From Antedon bifida (Eukaryota; Echinodermata; Crinoidea; Comatulida; Antedonidae), in contig OY727103.1 of the NCBI GenBank assembly GCA_963402885.1, positions 932,501 through 996,500 of the forward strand: DNA of 64,000 nucleotides. The letters run 5' to 3'. Positions 27,201 through 40,114 of the stretch are shown one piece after another. Below the pieces are notes generated by a model. That model was given only the letters and a program-made list of their open reading frames with translations. It ran no database searches and was not told where the DNA came from. Position 1 is the stretch's first letter. Each line of letters begins with the position of its first letter. A program made the translations under genes and the position numbers.

Positions 27201-28091
27201 ACATCGATGACCTCAAGTCTAATACTGAATATCATAAATACCAAGCTAACTCATTACAGGTAAGAAATAAGACATCAGTTGAGTCTTGTGACTTTCCCAT
27301 TACATCTCGGTCACCTGACCTGGAATCTGGTCGTCCTGGTAACGGTATTCCTTAACAATGCGCGTCCCATGTTCATCCTATCATGATCTATTTGTCTATA
27401 CCGGCTTTTTTAATTTTTTTTTATTTATTATTATCTTAATGTAACTAGTTTCCTATCACAAGCCCCTTTAGGTTTCTTGGAGGTCCCTTTCATCCAAGTT
27501 TGTTTACTCCTTTTTGTTATGTGTATTGTTTTGATGGGATGAATAAAGAGATTGATTTGATTTGACTAGTTGCTGCATAGTGTAAATCAGAAAATTGGTC
27601 ACCATTTCACTTTCAGACTCAATGGTTCTGGCGTGCATTGCGTTCGTTCGATCAAGCAGATCGTGCCAAGTTTTTACAGTTTGTGACCGGAACTTCCAAA
27701 GTACCCTTACAAGGATTTGCTACCTTAGAAGGAATGAACGGACCTCAAAAATTCCAGATACATCGAGACGATAGGTCAACCAATCGACTACCAGTAGCTC
27801 ACACTTGGTATGATGTTGTTATTATTATTGCTTGTGTGTGCATTAGAAATGCTTATATGGTAAATTTACGCATACTAAAATGTTTTGTGCCGGAGATTGT
27901 GGAATTGAATTTGGTTGTAAGATGATGGTGGTATAAAGCATAGACACATTGTGAGTAGATTTATACCATAATTTTTTCTCTTTTATAGTTTCAACCAGCT
28001 AGACCTACCAGCTTACGAAACTTATGACAAGCTAAGGAGCATGTTGTTACTAGCAACCAATGAATGTACAGAAGGCTTTGGTTTGGCCTAA
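293..28091 (+). CDS. HUWE1: HUWE1-type HECT E3 ubiquitin ligase (5'-truncated by the window)
   Basis: HECT-class E3 ligase that takes ubiquitin from an E2 onto a catalytic Cys and passes it to many substrates (in mammals MCL1, p53, histones, MYC; mainly cytosol and nucleus). Forty-five exons join in one frame of 3,125 residues plus stop: 293-534, 1022-1324, 2403-2510, 2868-2954, 3305-3571, 4245-4516, 4765-4846, 4967-5134, 5694-5850, 6153-6252, 6799-7039, 7602-7791, 8112-8270, 8452-8621, 9312-9524, 9916-10144, 10715-11029, 11306-11506, 11779-11895, 12423-12490, 12721-12893, 13190-13288, 13478-13682, 14111-14355, 14800-15044, 15737-15863, 16478-16589, 16779-16919, 17217-17378, 17866-17931, 18285-18514, 18890-19178, 19321-20427, 20880-20986, 21229-21377, 21836-22140, 22935-23068, 23471-23668, 24020-24368, 24628-24961, 25450-25662, 26417-26522, 26960-27259, 27617-27807, 27989-28091. 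The protein runs colinear with human HUWE1 from TFDWAL to the terminal EGFGLA. Domains in order are UBA, UIM, WWE, acidic tract, BH3-like segment, three UBMs and HECT. The N-terminal armadillo-like DUF908/DUF913 part lies upstream of the window. Exon edges were placed by splice consensus and frame; the summed length is a whole number of codons. Intron 12 uses a GC donor. Confidence 0.97.
631..766 (+). repeat. Twin-hairpin repeat (family A), copy 1
   Basis: A 136-bp element with two adjacent stem-loops: TAGCATTCT pairs with AGAATGCTA (inner ATGAAT with ATTCAT), then AAGTAGGA pairs with TCCTACTT. Seven more copies lie in HUWE1 introns, all in the same direction. Confidence 0.9.
1729..1990 (+). 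mobile_element. tRNA-derived SINE in HUWE1 intron 2
   Basis: A-box TGGCTTGGTGG at 1744-1754, B-box GGTTCAAGTCC at 1788-1798, a ~120-base body, and an A-rich tail from 1968. Degraded relatives with the same GTGGAG(C/T)TG(T)AGCTTGGTGG text lie at 12165-12340 and 16996-17160. Confidence 0.8.
2193..2322. mobile_element. Palindromic MITE (family B), copy 1
   Basis: Ends AAGCTCTGTCTACACTATCA and its inverse GTGTAGACAGAGCTT, flanked by TA on both sides, as expected of Tc1/mariner-type target duplications. Internal arms GATATGCCCATATATGG and its inverse make the element almost wholly palindromic. Non-coding. Confidence 0.92.
2403..2510 (+). other. HUWE1: HUWE1 UBA domain (one exon)
   Basis: This exon encodes [20 protein letters not shown] and onward to THAPRIQ. 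The MGF loop and the helix pattern are those of a UBA domain, which binds ubiquitin. The position just before the UIM matches the human order. Confidence 0.9.
2558..2832 (-). mobile_element. Non-LTR retrotransposon 3' remnant (HUWE1 intron 3, minus)
   Basis: The minus strand reads [20 protein letters not shown] followed by LKTYLFQKL and stop, the C-terminal tail of an ORF2 polyprotein, then a 3' UTR with ACAGTGCTTTGGTCTCTGGG and an ATT-rich tail. Confidence 0.78.
2868..2954 (+). other. HUWE1: HUWE1 UIM (ubiquitin-interacting motif)
   Basis: The exon reads [14 protein letters not shown], the acidic-helix-then-A-x-x-x-S pattern of a UIM. It lies 0.4 kb after the UBA exon, as in other HUWE1 proteins. 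Confidence 0.88.
3735..3870 (+). repeat. Twin-hairpin repeat (family A), copy 2
   Basis: Full length, in intron 5, with one substitution (GAATGGCTT) against copy 1. Confidence 0.9.
5125..5405 (+). repeat. 133-bp duplication spanning HUWE1 exon 8 donor
   Basis: TTTGTTCAG|GTAAG followed by ATCCAGAGTTTGAACA and TACTGTCATATGTGGAGAT occurs twice, with donors at 5135 and 5268. The copies differ by scattered substitutions and one insertion. Confidence 0.92.
5463..5595 (+). repeat. Twin-hairpin repeat (family A), copy 3
   Basis: In intron 8, lacking the first bases of the left stem, about 100 bases before the exon 9 acceptor. Confidence 0.88.
6560..6748 (+). mobile_element. SINE-like element (HUWE1 intron 10)
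   Basis: B-box-like GGGTTTAATTCCTGAC, then CAGTCTACTCAGCTGTAAAT and GGCCACCCTACCACATAAT, a text typical of a different tRNA-derived SINE body in marine invertebrates. The 5' tRNA part is decayed. Confidence 0.6.
7113..7304. mobile_element. hAT-like MITE with perfect 8-bp target duplication
   Basis: ATTGTGAT (7113-7120) and ATTGTGAT (7297-7304) flank an element whose ends are CAGAGGTGTAAC and GTTACACCACTG, a 12-bp inverted repeat with one mismatch. Eight-base duplications and CAGNGGTG-type ends are typical of hAT elements. The 176-bp body is GC-rich compared with the intron. Confidence 0.88.
7365..7500 (+). repeat. Twin-hairpin repeat (family A), copy 4
   Basis: Full length, in intron 11, about 70 bases after the hAT-like MITE. 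Confidence 0.9.
7792..8111 (+). other. GC-AG intron 12 of HUWE1
   Basis: The donor is AAAAGAG|GCAAGTA and the acceptor TTTTACAG. Joining AGAG to GTGAAGATG keeps frame and gives RGEDDES, aligned with the matching human region, whereas no GT donor nearby does so. Confidence 0.8.
7836..7920 (+). mobile_element. Short LINE 3' tail (HUWE1 intron 12)
   Basis: TTTGTAAAGCACTTAGATCA then (ATT)n has the form of the 3' tail of CR1/L2-like elements. Confidence 0.5.
8342..8366 (+). repeat. Twin-hairpin repeat (family A), copy 5 (fragment)
   Basis: Only the left 25 bases remain; sequence identity stops abruptly inside the first hairpin. Confidence 0.75.
8639..8779. mobile_element. MITE family B, copy 2
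   Basis: Full length, starting 18 bases after the exon 14 donor, so that donor and element nearly touch. Confidence 0.9.
8957..9092 (+). repeat. Twin-hairpin repeat (family A), copy 6
   Basis: Full length in intron 14, 180 bases after a family B MITE. Confidence 0.9.
9655..9860 (-). mobile_element. SINE-like element, minus strand (HUWE1 intron 15)
   Basis: On the minus strand GGGTTCAAGTCCTGTC is a B-box, with an A-box-like region toward 9840. The whole intron from 9600 to 9860 looks repeat-derived. Confidence 0.55.
10155..10293. mobile_element. MITE family B, copy 3
   Basis: Begins 10 bases after the exon 16 donor; the right end is frayed (GTAGACATATTG). Confidence 0.88.
10427..10485 (+). 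repeat. Family D repeat (CTACCTCACCCGATATCTGA), copy 1
   Basis: GATGATGTCATTAAGGTTTG followed by GATGCTACCTCACCCGATAT. Further copies are at 17512-17570 and 18685-18750, and a fragment at 23154-23178. Confidence 0.75.
12005..12130 (+). repeat. Family C repeat, copy 1
   Basis: GCACTATTGAAAAGCCATAT through GGATTCTTGGCAGTGCAATA and AAAGTGAATTATAAAGTCTG. Two more copies lie at 14596-14715 and 15255-15375, all in HUWE1 introns and in the same direction. Confidence 0.8.
12165..12350 (+). mobile_element. Degraded SINE copy (HUWE1 intron 19)
   Basis: GTAGTGGAGCAGTTAAGTTA, B-box GGGTTCAAATCC and the body text CCGGATTTTTCC...ACGACCAAA parallel the SINE at 1729-1990. Confidence 0.65.
12721..12850 (+). 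other. HUWE1: HUWE1 acidic tract
   Basis: This exon codes for an almost unbroken run of Asp and Glu ([16 protein letters not shown] and onward), at the position of the acidic tract in human HUWE1. The complementary strand therefore shows a spurious Ser-rich open frame. Confidence 0.9.
13719..13874. mobile_element. MITE family B, copy 4
   Basis: In intron 23, with the inner arms in the reverse order to copy 1 (element inserted in the other direction). First half of a composite with twin-hairpin copy 7. Confidence 0.9.
13888..14021 (+). repeat. Twin-hairpin repeat (family A), copy 7
   Basis: It lies 10 bases after a family B MITE and shares both flanks with copy 8, so the composite was duplicated. 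Confidence 0.9.
14284..14355 (+). other. HUWE1: HUWE1 BH3-like segment
   Basis: [19 protein letters not shown] aligns with the human segment LTRWTEECKVLDAESMHDC, which has been described as the BH3 region mediating MCL1 recognition in mammals (MULE/ARF-BP1). Function in this organism is inferred only. Confidence 0.6.
14384..14529. mobile_element. MITE family B, copy 5
   Basis: In intron 24, 28 bases after the exon 24 donor. Confidence 0.9.
14596..14715 (+). repeat. Family C repeat, copy 2
   Basis: As copy 1, slightly shortened (AAAAGCAAAGTGCCTTG in place of AAAAGCCATATGTCTTG). Confidence 0.8.
15255..15375 (+). repeat. Family C repeat, copy 3
   Basis: The closest match to copy 1; it lies just upstream of the LINE remnant in intron 25. 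Confidence 0.8.
15431..15705 (+). mobile_element. Non-LTR retrotransposon 3' remnant (HUWE1 intron 25)
   Basis: The + strand reads [20 protein letters not shown] and [16 protein letters not shown], a diverged ORF2 C-terminus, then a tail ending AAGTGCGCTCTAGAAATC and (ATT)n. Confidence 0.75.
15914..16110. mobile_element. MITE family B, copies 6 and 7
   Basis: A deleted copy (about 15914-15963) is followed at once by a nearly full copy (15991-16110), which precedes twin-hairpin copy 8. Confidence 0.85.
16121..16258 (+). repeat. Twin-hairpin repeat (family A), copy 8
   Basis: In intron 26. The flanks AGAATATATATGTTTGCATT and AATACTGTATAAACAAATAA are the same as at copy 7. Confidence 0.9.
16308..16422. 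mobile_element. MITE family B, copy 8
   Basis: The left inverted repeat is degraded; the right end GTGTAGACAGAGCTTTTA is intact. Confidence 0.85.
16779..16919 (+). other. HUWE1: HUWE1 exon with in-frame internal 45-bp duplication
   Basis: The Ser/Thr-rich linker contains two adjacent copies of [15 protein letters not shown] (45 bp, 15 codons), starting near 16789 and 16834. The copies are nearly identical at DNA level, so the duplication is recent. The reading frame is kept. Confidence 0.85.
16996..17160 (+). mobile_element. Degraded SINE copy (HUWE1 intron 28)
   Basis: GTGGAGCTGTAGCTTGGTGG and a decayed B-box (GGGTTGTAACTC) show a third, older copy of the same SINE. Confidence 0.6.
17395..17570 (+). 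repeat. TTAGTTTGTACTTAAC array plus family D copy 2
   Basis: Several TTAGTTTGTACTTAACTTA-like units directly after the exon 29 donor run into a family D copy. The same combination recurs at 18530-18750. Confidence 0.8.
17960..18212 (+). mobile_element. Interspersed element, copy 1, probable non-LTR 3' end
   Basis: About 240 bases shared with 27340-27570: TATTCCTTAACAATG(T/C)GCGTCCC at the left, TTTGTTATG(C/T)GTATTGTTT near the right, and the tail AATAAAGAGATTGATTTGAT. The short GATTT-type tail suggests target-primed retrotransposition. Confidence 0.75.
18285..19108 (+). other. HUWE1: HUWE1 UBM repeats (three ubiquitin-binding motifs)
   Basis: Two exons encode [37 protein letters not shown] and [17 protein letters not shown]. 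The shared F-x-x-x-LP core is the UBM signature, and the order matches human HUWE1. Between the first two lies a coding microsatellite (about 18395-18440) giving Thr, Ala and Ser runs. Confidence 0.88.
18530..18830 (+). repeat. TTAGTTTGTACTTAAC array plus family D copy 3 plus CCTGGTTAAATATC array
   Basis: It begins 15 bases after the exon 31 donor. About eight TTAGTTTGTACTTAAC-type units, a family D copy, then four CTGGTTAAATATCTGTAC-type units. Confidence 0.85.
20501..20665. mobile_element. MITE family B, copy 9
   Basis: In intron 33, with an internal tandem gain of the CACTACCATATTT arm. Confidence 0.9.
21470..21710 (+). repeat. Dispersed repeat (family F), copy 1
   Basis: AGCATGCTTGATTTTCAGTC through TAGTAACACCCTATTTGATC to GAATAGGGTGACAACAGC and onward; matches 25890-26095 closely. 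The inner GTAACACCCTATT and AATAGGGTGAC are inverted, so a small MITE may form its core. Confidence 0.8.
21714..21772. mobile_element. MITE family B, copy 10 (fragment)
   Basis: Left part only, next to the dispersed repeat that also precedes copy 13. Confidence 0.65.
22190..22455. mobile_element. MITE family B, copies 11 and 12 in tandem
   Basis: Two copies in direct orientation, each preceded by CATTTGTTGTTGACTGTATT. The element and its flank have therefore been duplicated together; the first copy lost its right end. Confidence 0.85.
22620..22775. mobile_element. MITE-like element (family E), copy 1
   Basis: TTAAGGCCAGTTTACACAGA at the left mirrors CGTCTGTGTAAATTGGC at the right. A relative lies at 58288-58475. 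Confidence 0.75.
24369..24560 (+). repeat. Degenerate GCCCAAGCCTAA minisatellite after HUWE1 exon 39
   Basis: Five to six diverged ~36-bp units containing GCCCAAGCCTAA and ACACGCTA start in the donor itself (GCAG|GTAAGCCCAAGCCTAAT). Confidence 0.75.
24940..25175 (+). repeat. Dispersed duplicate of HUWE1 exon 40 end and donor
   Basis: TGGTACCTCATTATATCAAG|GTATGACATCAT (donor at 24962) recurs as TGGTACCTTATTATATCAAG|GTATGACATCAT (donor at 25154) inside intron 40, with unrelated text between. Confidence 0.9.
25259..25402. mobile_element. MITE family B, copy 13
   Basis: Full length in HUWE1 intron 40, 47 bases before the exon 41 acceptor. Confidence 0.88.
25700..26095 (+). repeat. Dispersed repeat (family F), copy 2, with local triplication
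   Basis: The left part (25700-25880) has three ~63-bp tandem units of CTGATTGGTCAATCAATCAG with TTGATGACATTGTCTCCGTG. Copy 1 at 21470 has one such unit. The whole is followed by a MITE, as in copy 1. Confidence 0.85.
26100..26324. mobile_element. MITE family B, copy 14, with nested insertion
   Basis: The element is interrupted between its arms by about 75 bases (26180-26255) ending in CGCTTTATAAATG and an ATT run, the look of a short LINE 3' tail. The insertion is younger than the MITE. Confidence 0.8.
26530..26790. mobile_element. MITE family B, copies 15 and 16
   Basis: A full copy (26530-26667) runs straight into a second lacking its left end (26667-26790), 8 bases after the exon 42 donor. 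Confidence 0.85.
27340..27570 (+). mobile_element. Interspersed element, copy 2, probable non-LTR 3' end
   Basis: Second copy, in HUWE1 intron 43, same orientation and same 3' tail as the copy at 17960-18212. Confidence 0.75.
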
Positions 28092-29631
28092 TTTTCAAGA
28101 AGCTAGGTAGTTTAAATTATTTGCCGTGAGGAAAGTTTGTGTACGAAACCAAAAGAAGAATTGGTTACAAGAACACATGCATGTTGTTAGGTAACCTAAT
28201 AACAATATGTTCTAATTGTGTTGGTGCTTCTAATGAAATAAAAGATACCTCAAAAGGATGCTCTTATCACCAATGCATTGGATTTTCTTGTTTTTTTTTT
28301 TGGTCAGAGAAATTGTAAGGGCTTATCATTGAGCCTGATGGGCTTATCATTGAGCCTGAAGACTCAATACTAACCAGATTTGTAGTTGAAATTAAATTGC
28401 TCTGTGTAAATATAAAAAAAAACCCAACCTTACAATTAAGTCAGTGCTTAATATACACAATAAGTACATGCTTAATAGTCAGTGCTTAATGTACACAATT
28501 AAGTCAGTTCTTAATGTAATGAAATCTATATATAATATTTAAAGTCTTCTAACGATTTAAAAGTATTCAAAGAATATTCGCAAAATAAGATTATTTTAAG
28601 ATTATTCCGAAACATAAACTAGTATCAAATATATGTATTGTTCTTTTCTGTTTATTTTGACAATGAAACTCTTTTATGTATAGCATTTAAGTTTTAAAAA
28701 AAGATACACGCATTCTGTTTCATTGTATGTAGAATTAATAATCATTTTGAAAAAAAAAACAATGTAGTTTATTTGTTATCATTGTGTATATGTTTGTAAA
28801 ACTTTCATTGTTAATATCTATCAAAAAGACATCTCAAGTAAGTTTGACCTTTGACCTGTTGTATTGTAAGATTAGTATCAACAGTGTGTATAATATATAC
28901 CTATACCTTTTAAACAATATCCCAATGCTTATACATTGTGATATAAGTTTTTCACAATATGGCCTATTAATACTATAACATAAATGATGAGCCAACACAC
29001 TATAGCATGTTGGTTCATCTAGAGAAATTAAGGGCTAAATGTTTGCCCCATTGTAGACATAAAAACAGTCAACTGCAATAGCTTCACCTATTGTTATTGC
29101 TTACACTACTACTTAGTGACAGCAGTAGCTTAAAACTGATTATTTTTAGATGCGTGTTTCGAGATGGATTGCCTGTTATGTAGTTCCTGTTAATATTTAA
29201 TATTTCAACGTGAGAATAAGATCAGAAGTTAATAAAGTTGATTGTTTGACAAGTTTATAACTTGGGATATATTACATTTAAGTGAATTAAAATTAAAGGA
29301 AAATGTTAAAAATGTATTTGTAGTTTAATGTGTTTTTGTTATAGTTTTTCTCTAAATTGATTTATCAAATTTTCGAAATCAAATAGTGTATTTTAAAATG
29401 TATTTTTACTTGAGGTCCTAAGGCCAAAAAACCATGAAGAATACGAAAGTCGTAGCTGGAATCGCTGTTGTCAATAGATATAATCTTAAATCTTAATGTT
29501 TTATTATTCTGGGGTTGGTTAATGGTGACCAAATCTAACACGAAAATGTGCCACTGAAGGCATTTTCGGCGCTCCATAAAGACGGCCCTGTTCAAGTTAC
29601 CAATATGGTATATATTTTTGTACCCAACAAA
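28092..29631 (+). other. HUWE1 3' UTR and PMPCB upstream region
   Basis: No coding exon is seen. The stretch should hold the HUWE1 3' UTR, with AATAAA-type signals near 28236 and at 29231-29236, followed by the PMPCB promoter. A short direct repeat (GGGCTTATCATTGAGCCTGA, twice) lies at 28319-28360. No TATA box near the PMPCB start is evident. Confidence 0.6.
29231..29236 (+). terminator. Candidate poly(A) signal for HUWE1
   Basis: AATAAA lies 1.1 kb after the HUWE1 stop and about 400 bases before the PMPCB start codon. An earlier candidate sits near 28236. Which is used cannot be decided from sequence. Confidence 0.4.
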
Positions 29632-36330
<6,699 letters not shown>

Positions 36331-36673
36331 TAAGTCATTGTGGCTTGTGGGACTGATGACTTGGAAATGTTTGGTGTTGGATACAAACATCATAATAGGC
36401 TGGTAGAAGACAAGATACAACATTAATGTTATTAATGATTATGTCATAGTAACCACAAAGACATTGAAAAAGAAAGAAAAAAATTACCATTTAAAAATAC
36501 ATAGTCAATACCTGAAGATACATATTTATATTAATACTTAAATAGCTCACAGAGTTCTTGGTTGCTGTGTGTAAACAGGTTTAAAAATAATATCTCATTT
36601 GCAATGAATTCAGACAAATTAATGTTAGATTTCTGAATGTGTTAAATTTATTGAATGTTTAAGATGACAGTAA

Positions 36674-36679
36674 AATAAA
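36674..36679 (+). terminator. Candidate poly(A) signal for PMPCB
   Basis: AATAAA lies 344 bases after the PMPCB stop codon in an AT-rich 3' region. Confidence 0.5.
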
Positions 36680-36884
36680 AATTATAAAGAATTAAGAAAT
36701 ATTGTCTGTGTATGTTATTTACATTGCTATATTATCGTACCTTTTCAAATTCAATTCATTTATTTAGTTTATTCATTTATCCTGTCACTGTGCATGCGTG
36801 ATTGCGTTACGCGTACGTTTTTGCGTTACATTATTCATTTTTGCGTTAGGTGTACACCATTGCGTTAGACTGTTGAACATTTCC

Positions 36885-37385
36885 TCAAATGCTATAAAAT
36901 GTTTAATTATTTTGACATCGCTTTAAACAAAATATGTGGTAAAACGGGGGAAAATATTTGATAAAATGTAACTGATGTTGCAGCCAACATACATAGGCCT
37001 CTGATTAAAACAATACAATACACTGTACATACAATATATCCACGTATCAAATGCTATATAAAATTATTAATTATTATGACATTAAGGACATCGTTTTACA
37101 CAAAATATGGGGTAAAACGGGGGAAAATATTGGATAAAATGTAACTGCTGTTGCAGTCAACATACATAGGCCTATGAATAAAACAATACAATACACTGTA
37201 CATACAATATATCCACGTATCAAATGCTATATAAAATTATTAATTATTATGACATTAAGGACATCGTTTTAAACAAAATATAGGGTAAAACGGGGGAAAT
37301 ATTGCATAAAAATGTAACTGCTGTAACAGCCAACATACATAGGCCTATGATTAAAACAATACACTGTACATACAATATATCCGAG
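36885..37385 (+). repeat. Three tandem copies of a ~165-bp repeat
   Basis: Units begin at about 36885, 37048 and 37221 with CAAATGCTATA. Each contains GGTAAAACGGGGGAAA, a CAACATACATAGGCCT block and CACTGTACATACAATATATC. Copies 2 and 3 are most alike. No coding potential is seen. Confidence 0.88.
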
Positions 37386-37737
37386 GTAATCAATAGAGAA
37401 CATTATTTTGTATTTTACAACAATGCATCTATAAAAACAAATAGACAAACAGTGATTATGGTGTACAAGAGGTACTGAAATAGAAGTGTTTGATGTTTTG
37501 AACTCTCTCCACGAAGAGACGGATATTTGACTAATTAATCAATGACTACCCAGATCCCGTGTCCGTTTCCACCAATCAGAATGCTTGAAATTGTTGTTAT
37601 TTTTAGATTTTATTCGTTGGCTACATAAGTCTGAACTTAACAGCAGGAGACAAAGTTTTAGCAACTAAATATCGATAATCGGTTATTACTAATTTAACTA
37701 ATTGATTATCCAGACTCCGTTATTTTCGAATAGTCTT

Positions 37738-38194
37738 ATGGGAGCGTGTGGATCCAAGTGTAAGCAGACTAAACGGTAATTTTATTTTTTAGTTTTTTTA
37801 GTCAGACCTTTCGTTTTGTCTTCTCCGCCATATTTGCATAAAGTTTTTCTTTCAGTTTACACTTCTTTTAAAAACATTCTAAAGAAACTTGGTGTCGCAA
37901 TTTGTCTATTATGGTGGCCCACAGTTGGTTGGTTTAGTTTTATCATTACTTTTTAAATGTATTTTTCGACAAAATAATTGTTAACGAACTTGTGATTTGA
38001 CCTGCTTCATAGCGGATATTGAGTCACCGTTAGTAGTTGAGAATGTAAAAGTTGATATCAATGAGAGAGAGTGGACTGGGGGTATGCAGTTTGACATCAA
38101 TCTGCCTCGCTTGCAACGAAACACTATTCATGTTCTTTGGTTTTTTTGCTGCACCGCTGTCTTGTTGTCATGTATTTTTGTGCCTGAAAATTGA
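37738..38194 (+). CDS. Hypothetical small protein with possible N-myristoylation signal
   Basis: Not recognised. A two-exon model (37738-37759 and 38013-38194) gives 67 residues beginning MGACGSKSDIESPLVVENV, then NEREWTGGMQFDI, then a hydrophobic stretch (HVLWFFCCTAVLLSCIFV) and stop, with AATAAA at once behind. MGxxxS plus nearby Cys would fit N-myristoylation and palmitoylation. The donor GTAAGC at 37760 and acceptor TTCATAG at 38006-38012 are good. The C-terminal hydrophobic part may be repeat-derived rather than coding. The alternative is that this is non-coding intergenic sequence or a RhoA 5' leader exon. Confidence 0.25.
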
Positions 38195-38556
38195 ATAAAA
38201 TAAAATAAATAAAAATAACTTTAAAAAATGGTATAATATTCAATTATATGGCTATAATAAAACTTATTGTCAAAATCTTACAATTTAGATATGTTTTGTA
38301 CCTTAGTAGAATCATTAAATAATACAACAAGTGATAAATATTTAAATAAATGATAATACAAGTTATTATCTTTTTAAGTTTTGATTAAATAAATTGCATG
38401 CCATTTACAGTGTTAAAAATATGAAACGGACATTGTAAACAAATCTCCTGCTGCTGCTGGACACGTAATACATTTTCTTCGTAAAAAGCTTCTTTTCTGC
38501 GGTAAGATACGAAGTTGTCCGATTCTATAATCGGTTTGGATGAAATTATTAATCGT

Positions 38557-38696
38557 GTCGCCGATTGGTCAATTCTTGCATTGCGCGCTAACGTGGTTCC
38601 CACTAGAGACGCAACGCAAGGACGTACGCGCAACGCAAACGAGTTAACCAATAACAAGCTACTGTTCGACTAATCCATCGCGTGATTGGTCAAATC
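38557..38696. mobile_element. MITE-like element with imperfect terminal inverted repeats
   Basis: ATTGGTCAATTCTTGC at the left mirrors GCAAACGAGTTAACCAAT at the right. The centre is CpG-rich (ACGCAACGCAAGGACGTACG), unlike the AT-rich surroundings. This suggests a degraded DNA transposon. Confidence 0.45.
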
Positions 38697-40102
38697 ATCT
38701 ACTCATTTCATTTCATTTCATTTCAAAAAGACATTTATTTTCCTCCATAGCAATACAATACAAAATAGAATACAGAAATGATAAGGTAAAATAATTAAGA
38801 TTATGATGATTGTTGGATGGACAAAAGAAAATAGAATAAAAAATAATCTAAAAAAATAGGCGTTGCATCGCTAGTGGAATCCAAGATAATTATTAATATT
38901 GCATAAAACAACATTAATGTAATTGTATCCCGGAATGAAGTTTATAAAAATGACGTCACTTTGTGATTAATAATAAATAGGGTATTTGTTTGTCATTATT
39001 ATTTATTGTTTTGACTTAGCACGGAAGTTGCGGGGTAGAATTGAATAGAACTCTGATTGACCAATCAAATCGCTAGGTTATTTTAAGAACACATTCCTCA
39101 ACATATAAAACTTATCGACAACTCTAATGACACAGAAACCAATCGGCATTGCTTGTGAATAGTGTTCTGTATAACCCAATATCAGGGATTTATTTATTTC
39201 TTCCAAATACACGTGCAATATTTTTAGGGTAAGTTTCTAAAAAATAATGAGATTTTTTAACGTATTTTTTGTTCTGACCATCTGACGTATATAACTCCAT
39301 GGTTTATGTTTTTGTAATGGTTCGTTCCGCGTGTACTTTTGTATGGTAAAACAAAGTTAAATAATTATTTGCTAATTGATTTAATCGAGAAAAAAAATGT
39401 TAGTGAAGGAAATGTTAGATTTAAAAAATTATTAAAATTAATGTACAATATAAAATTCATTTTATATGCCGTTTCAACAAAAATACCCCCGTGTTATAAA
39501 TGGAATGTTCAAACGGAGTTTTAACCAATCATGGACGACTACTTACATTGATTCCCAGCATTCTCGGTGATGATGTCATTCATTCAGGGGTATCTGTATT
39601 GCTCAATGCTGAGTCCCCTCCAGGGCTTATTGAGGTGTGGCCATATTGTCATCAACGGTAATTTTCCAAGGGGAAAGAAGGGCAACTGTTTTGAGTGTAA
39701 CGGGGTGTCTGTTTCCTGGTCGATTAGTGCTAAAGTAGTTTATGGTGAGTAGTTAGAAATGAAATACAGGGACTTGAATAACACCAGTCATTAGAGTATG
39801 ATTTTGGCTATACATCGAGCTTTAGTTAACCTAATGATAACGTATATGAATTGGTGTAAATTTAATCTAAATTGTGTTATATATTCCCGGAAGCGACGGA
39901 CGGCGATCGGCGGTGGTGGCGCGGTGATTGTTTTTGTACGGCATATATTCTATACCTGTCAAAATTCTTTGTCATGACTTTCACAATAATACAATTTATT
40001 ACGATAGTTTGCAAGGGTGTGCATAATATGAATTTGACAAAGTATATGGTCATTTAAATTGTTGTCGCTTTTCATTTGCGTCTTGATCCAGTGGTCATGG
40101 AG

Positions 40103-40114
40103 GCCGCCATTTTG
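40103..40114 (-). promoter_or_regulatory. YY1-like motif upstream of RhoA
   Basis: GCCGCCATTTTG on the + strand is CAAAATGGCGGC on the other, the YY1 consensus often found at or just after transcription starts of housekeeping genes. Its use here is inferred. Confidence 0.35.

Larger units (their letters stand above)
24774..28091 (+). other. HUWE1: HUWE1 HECT catalytic domain
   Basis: The domain starts near [20 protein letters not shown] and covers six exons (24628-24961 to 27989-28091). Recognisable HECT blocks are [45 protein letters not shown] spelled here as [44 protein letters not shown] and the terminal HTCFNQLDLP. The catalytic Cys is the C of HTC. Its codon is split TG (27806-27807) and T (27989) by the last intron. 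Confidence 0.95.
36331..37737 (+). other. PMPCB 3' UTR and downstream intergenic region
   Basis: The PMPCB 3' UTR probably ends after AATAAA at 36674-36679. Beyond it are short direct repeats of TTGCGTTA (36800-36870) and the 165-bp tandem repeat listed separately. No gene is seen. Confidence 0.6.

Noticed and set aside
39567-39752. Coding exon MMMSFIQGYLYC upstream of RhoA
   Set aside because: No similarity recognised; at most a 5' leader exon ending at the donor near 39743.
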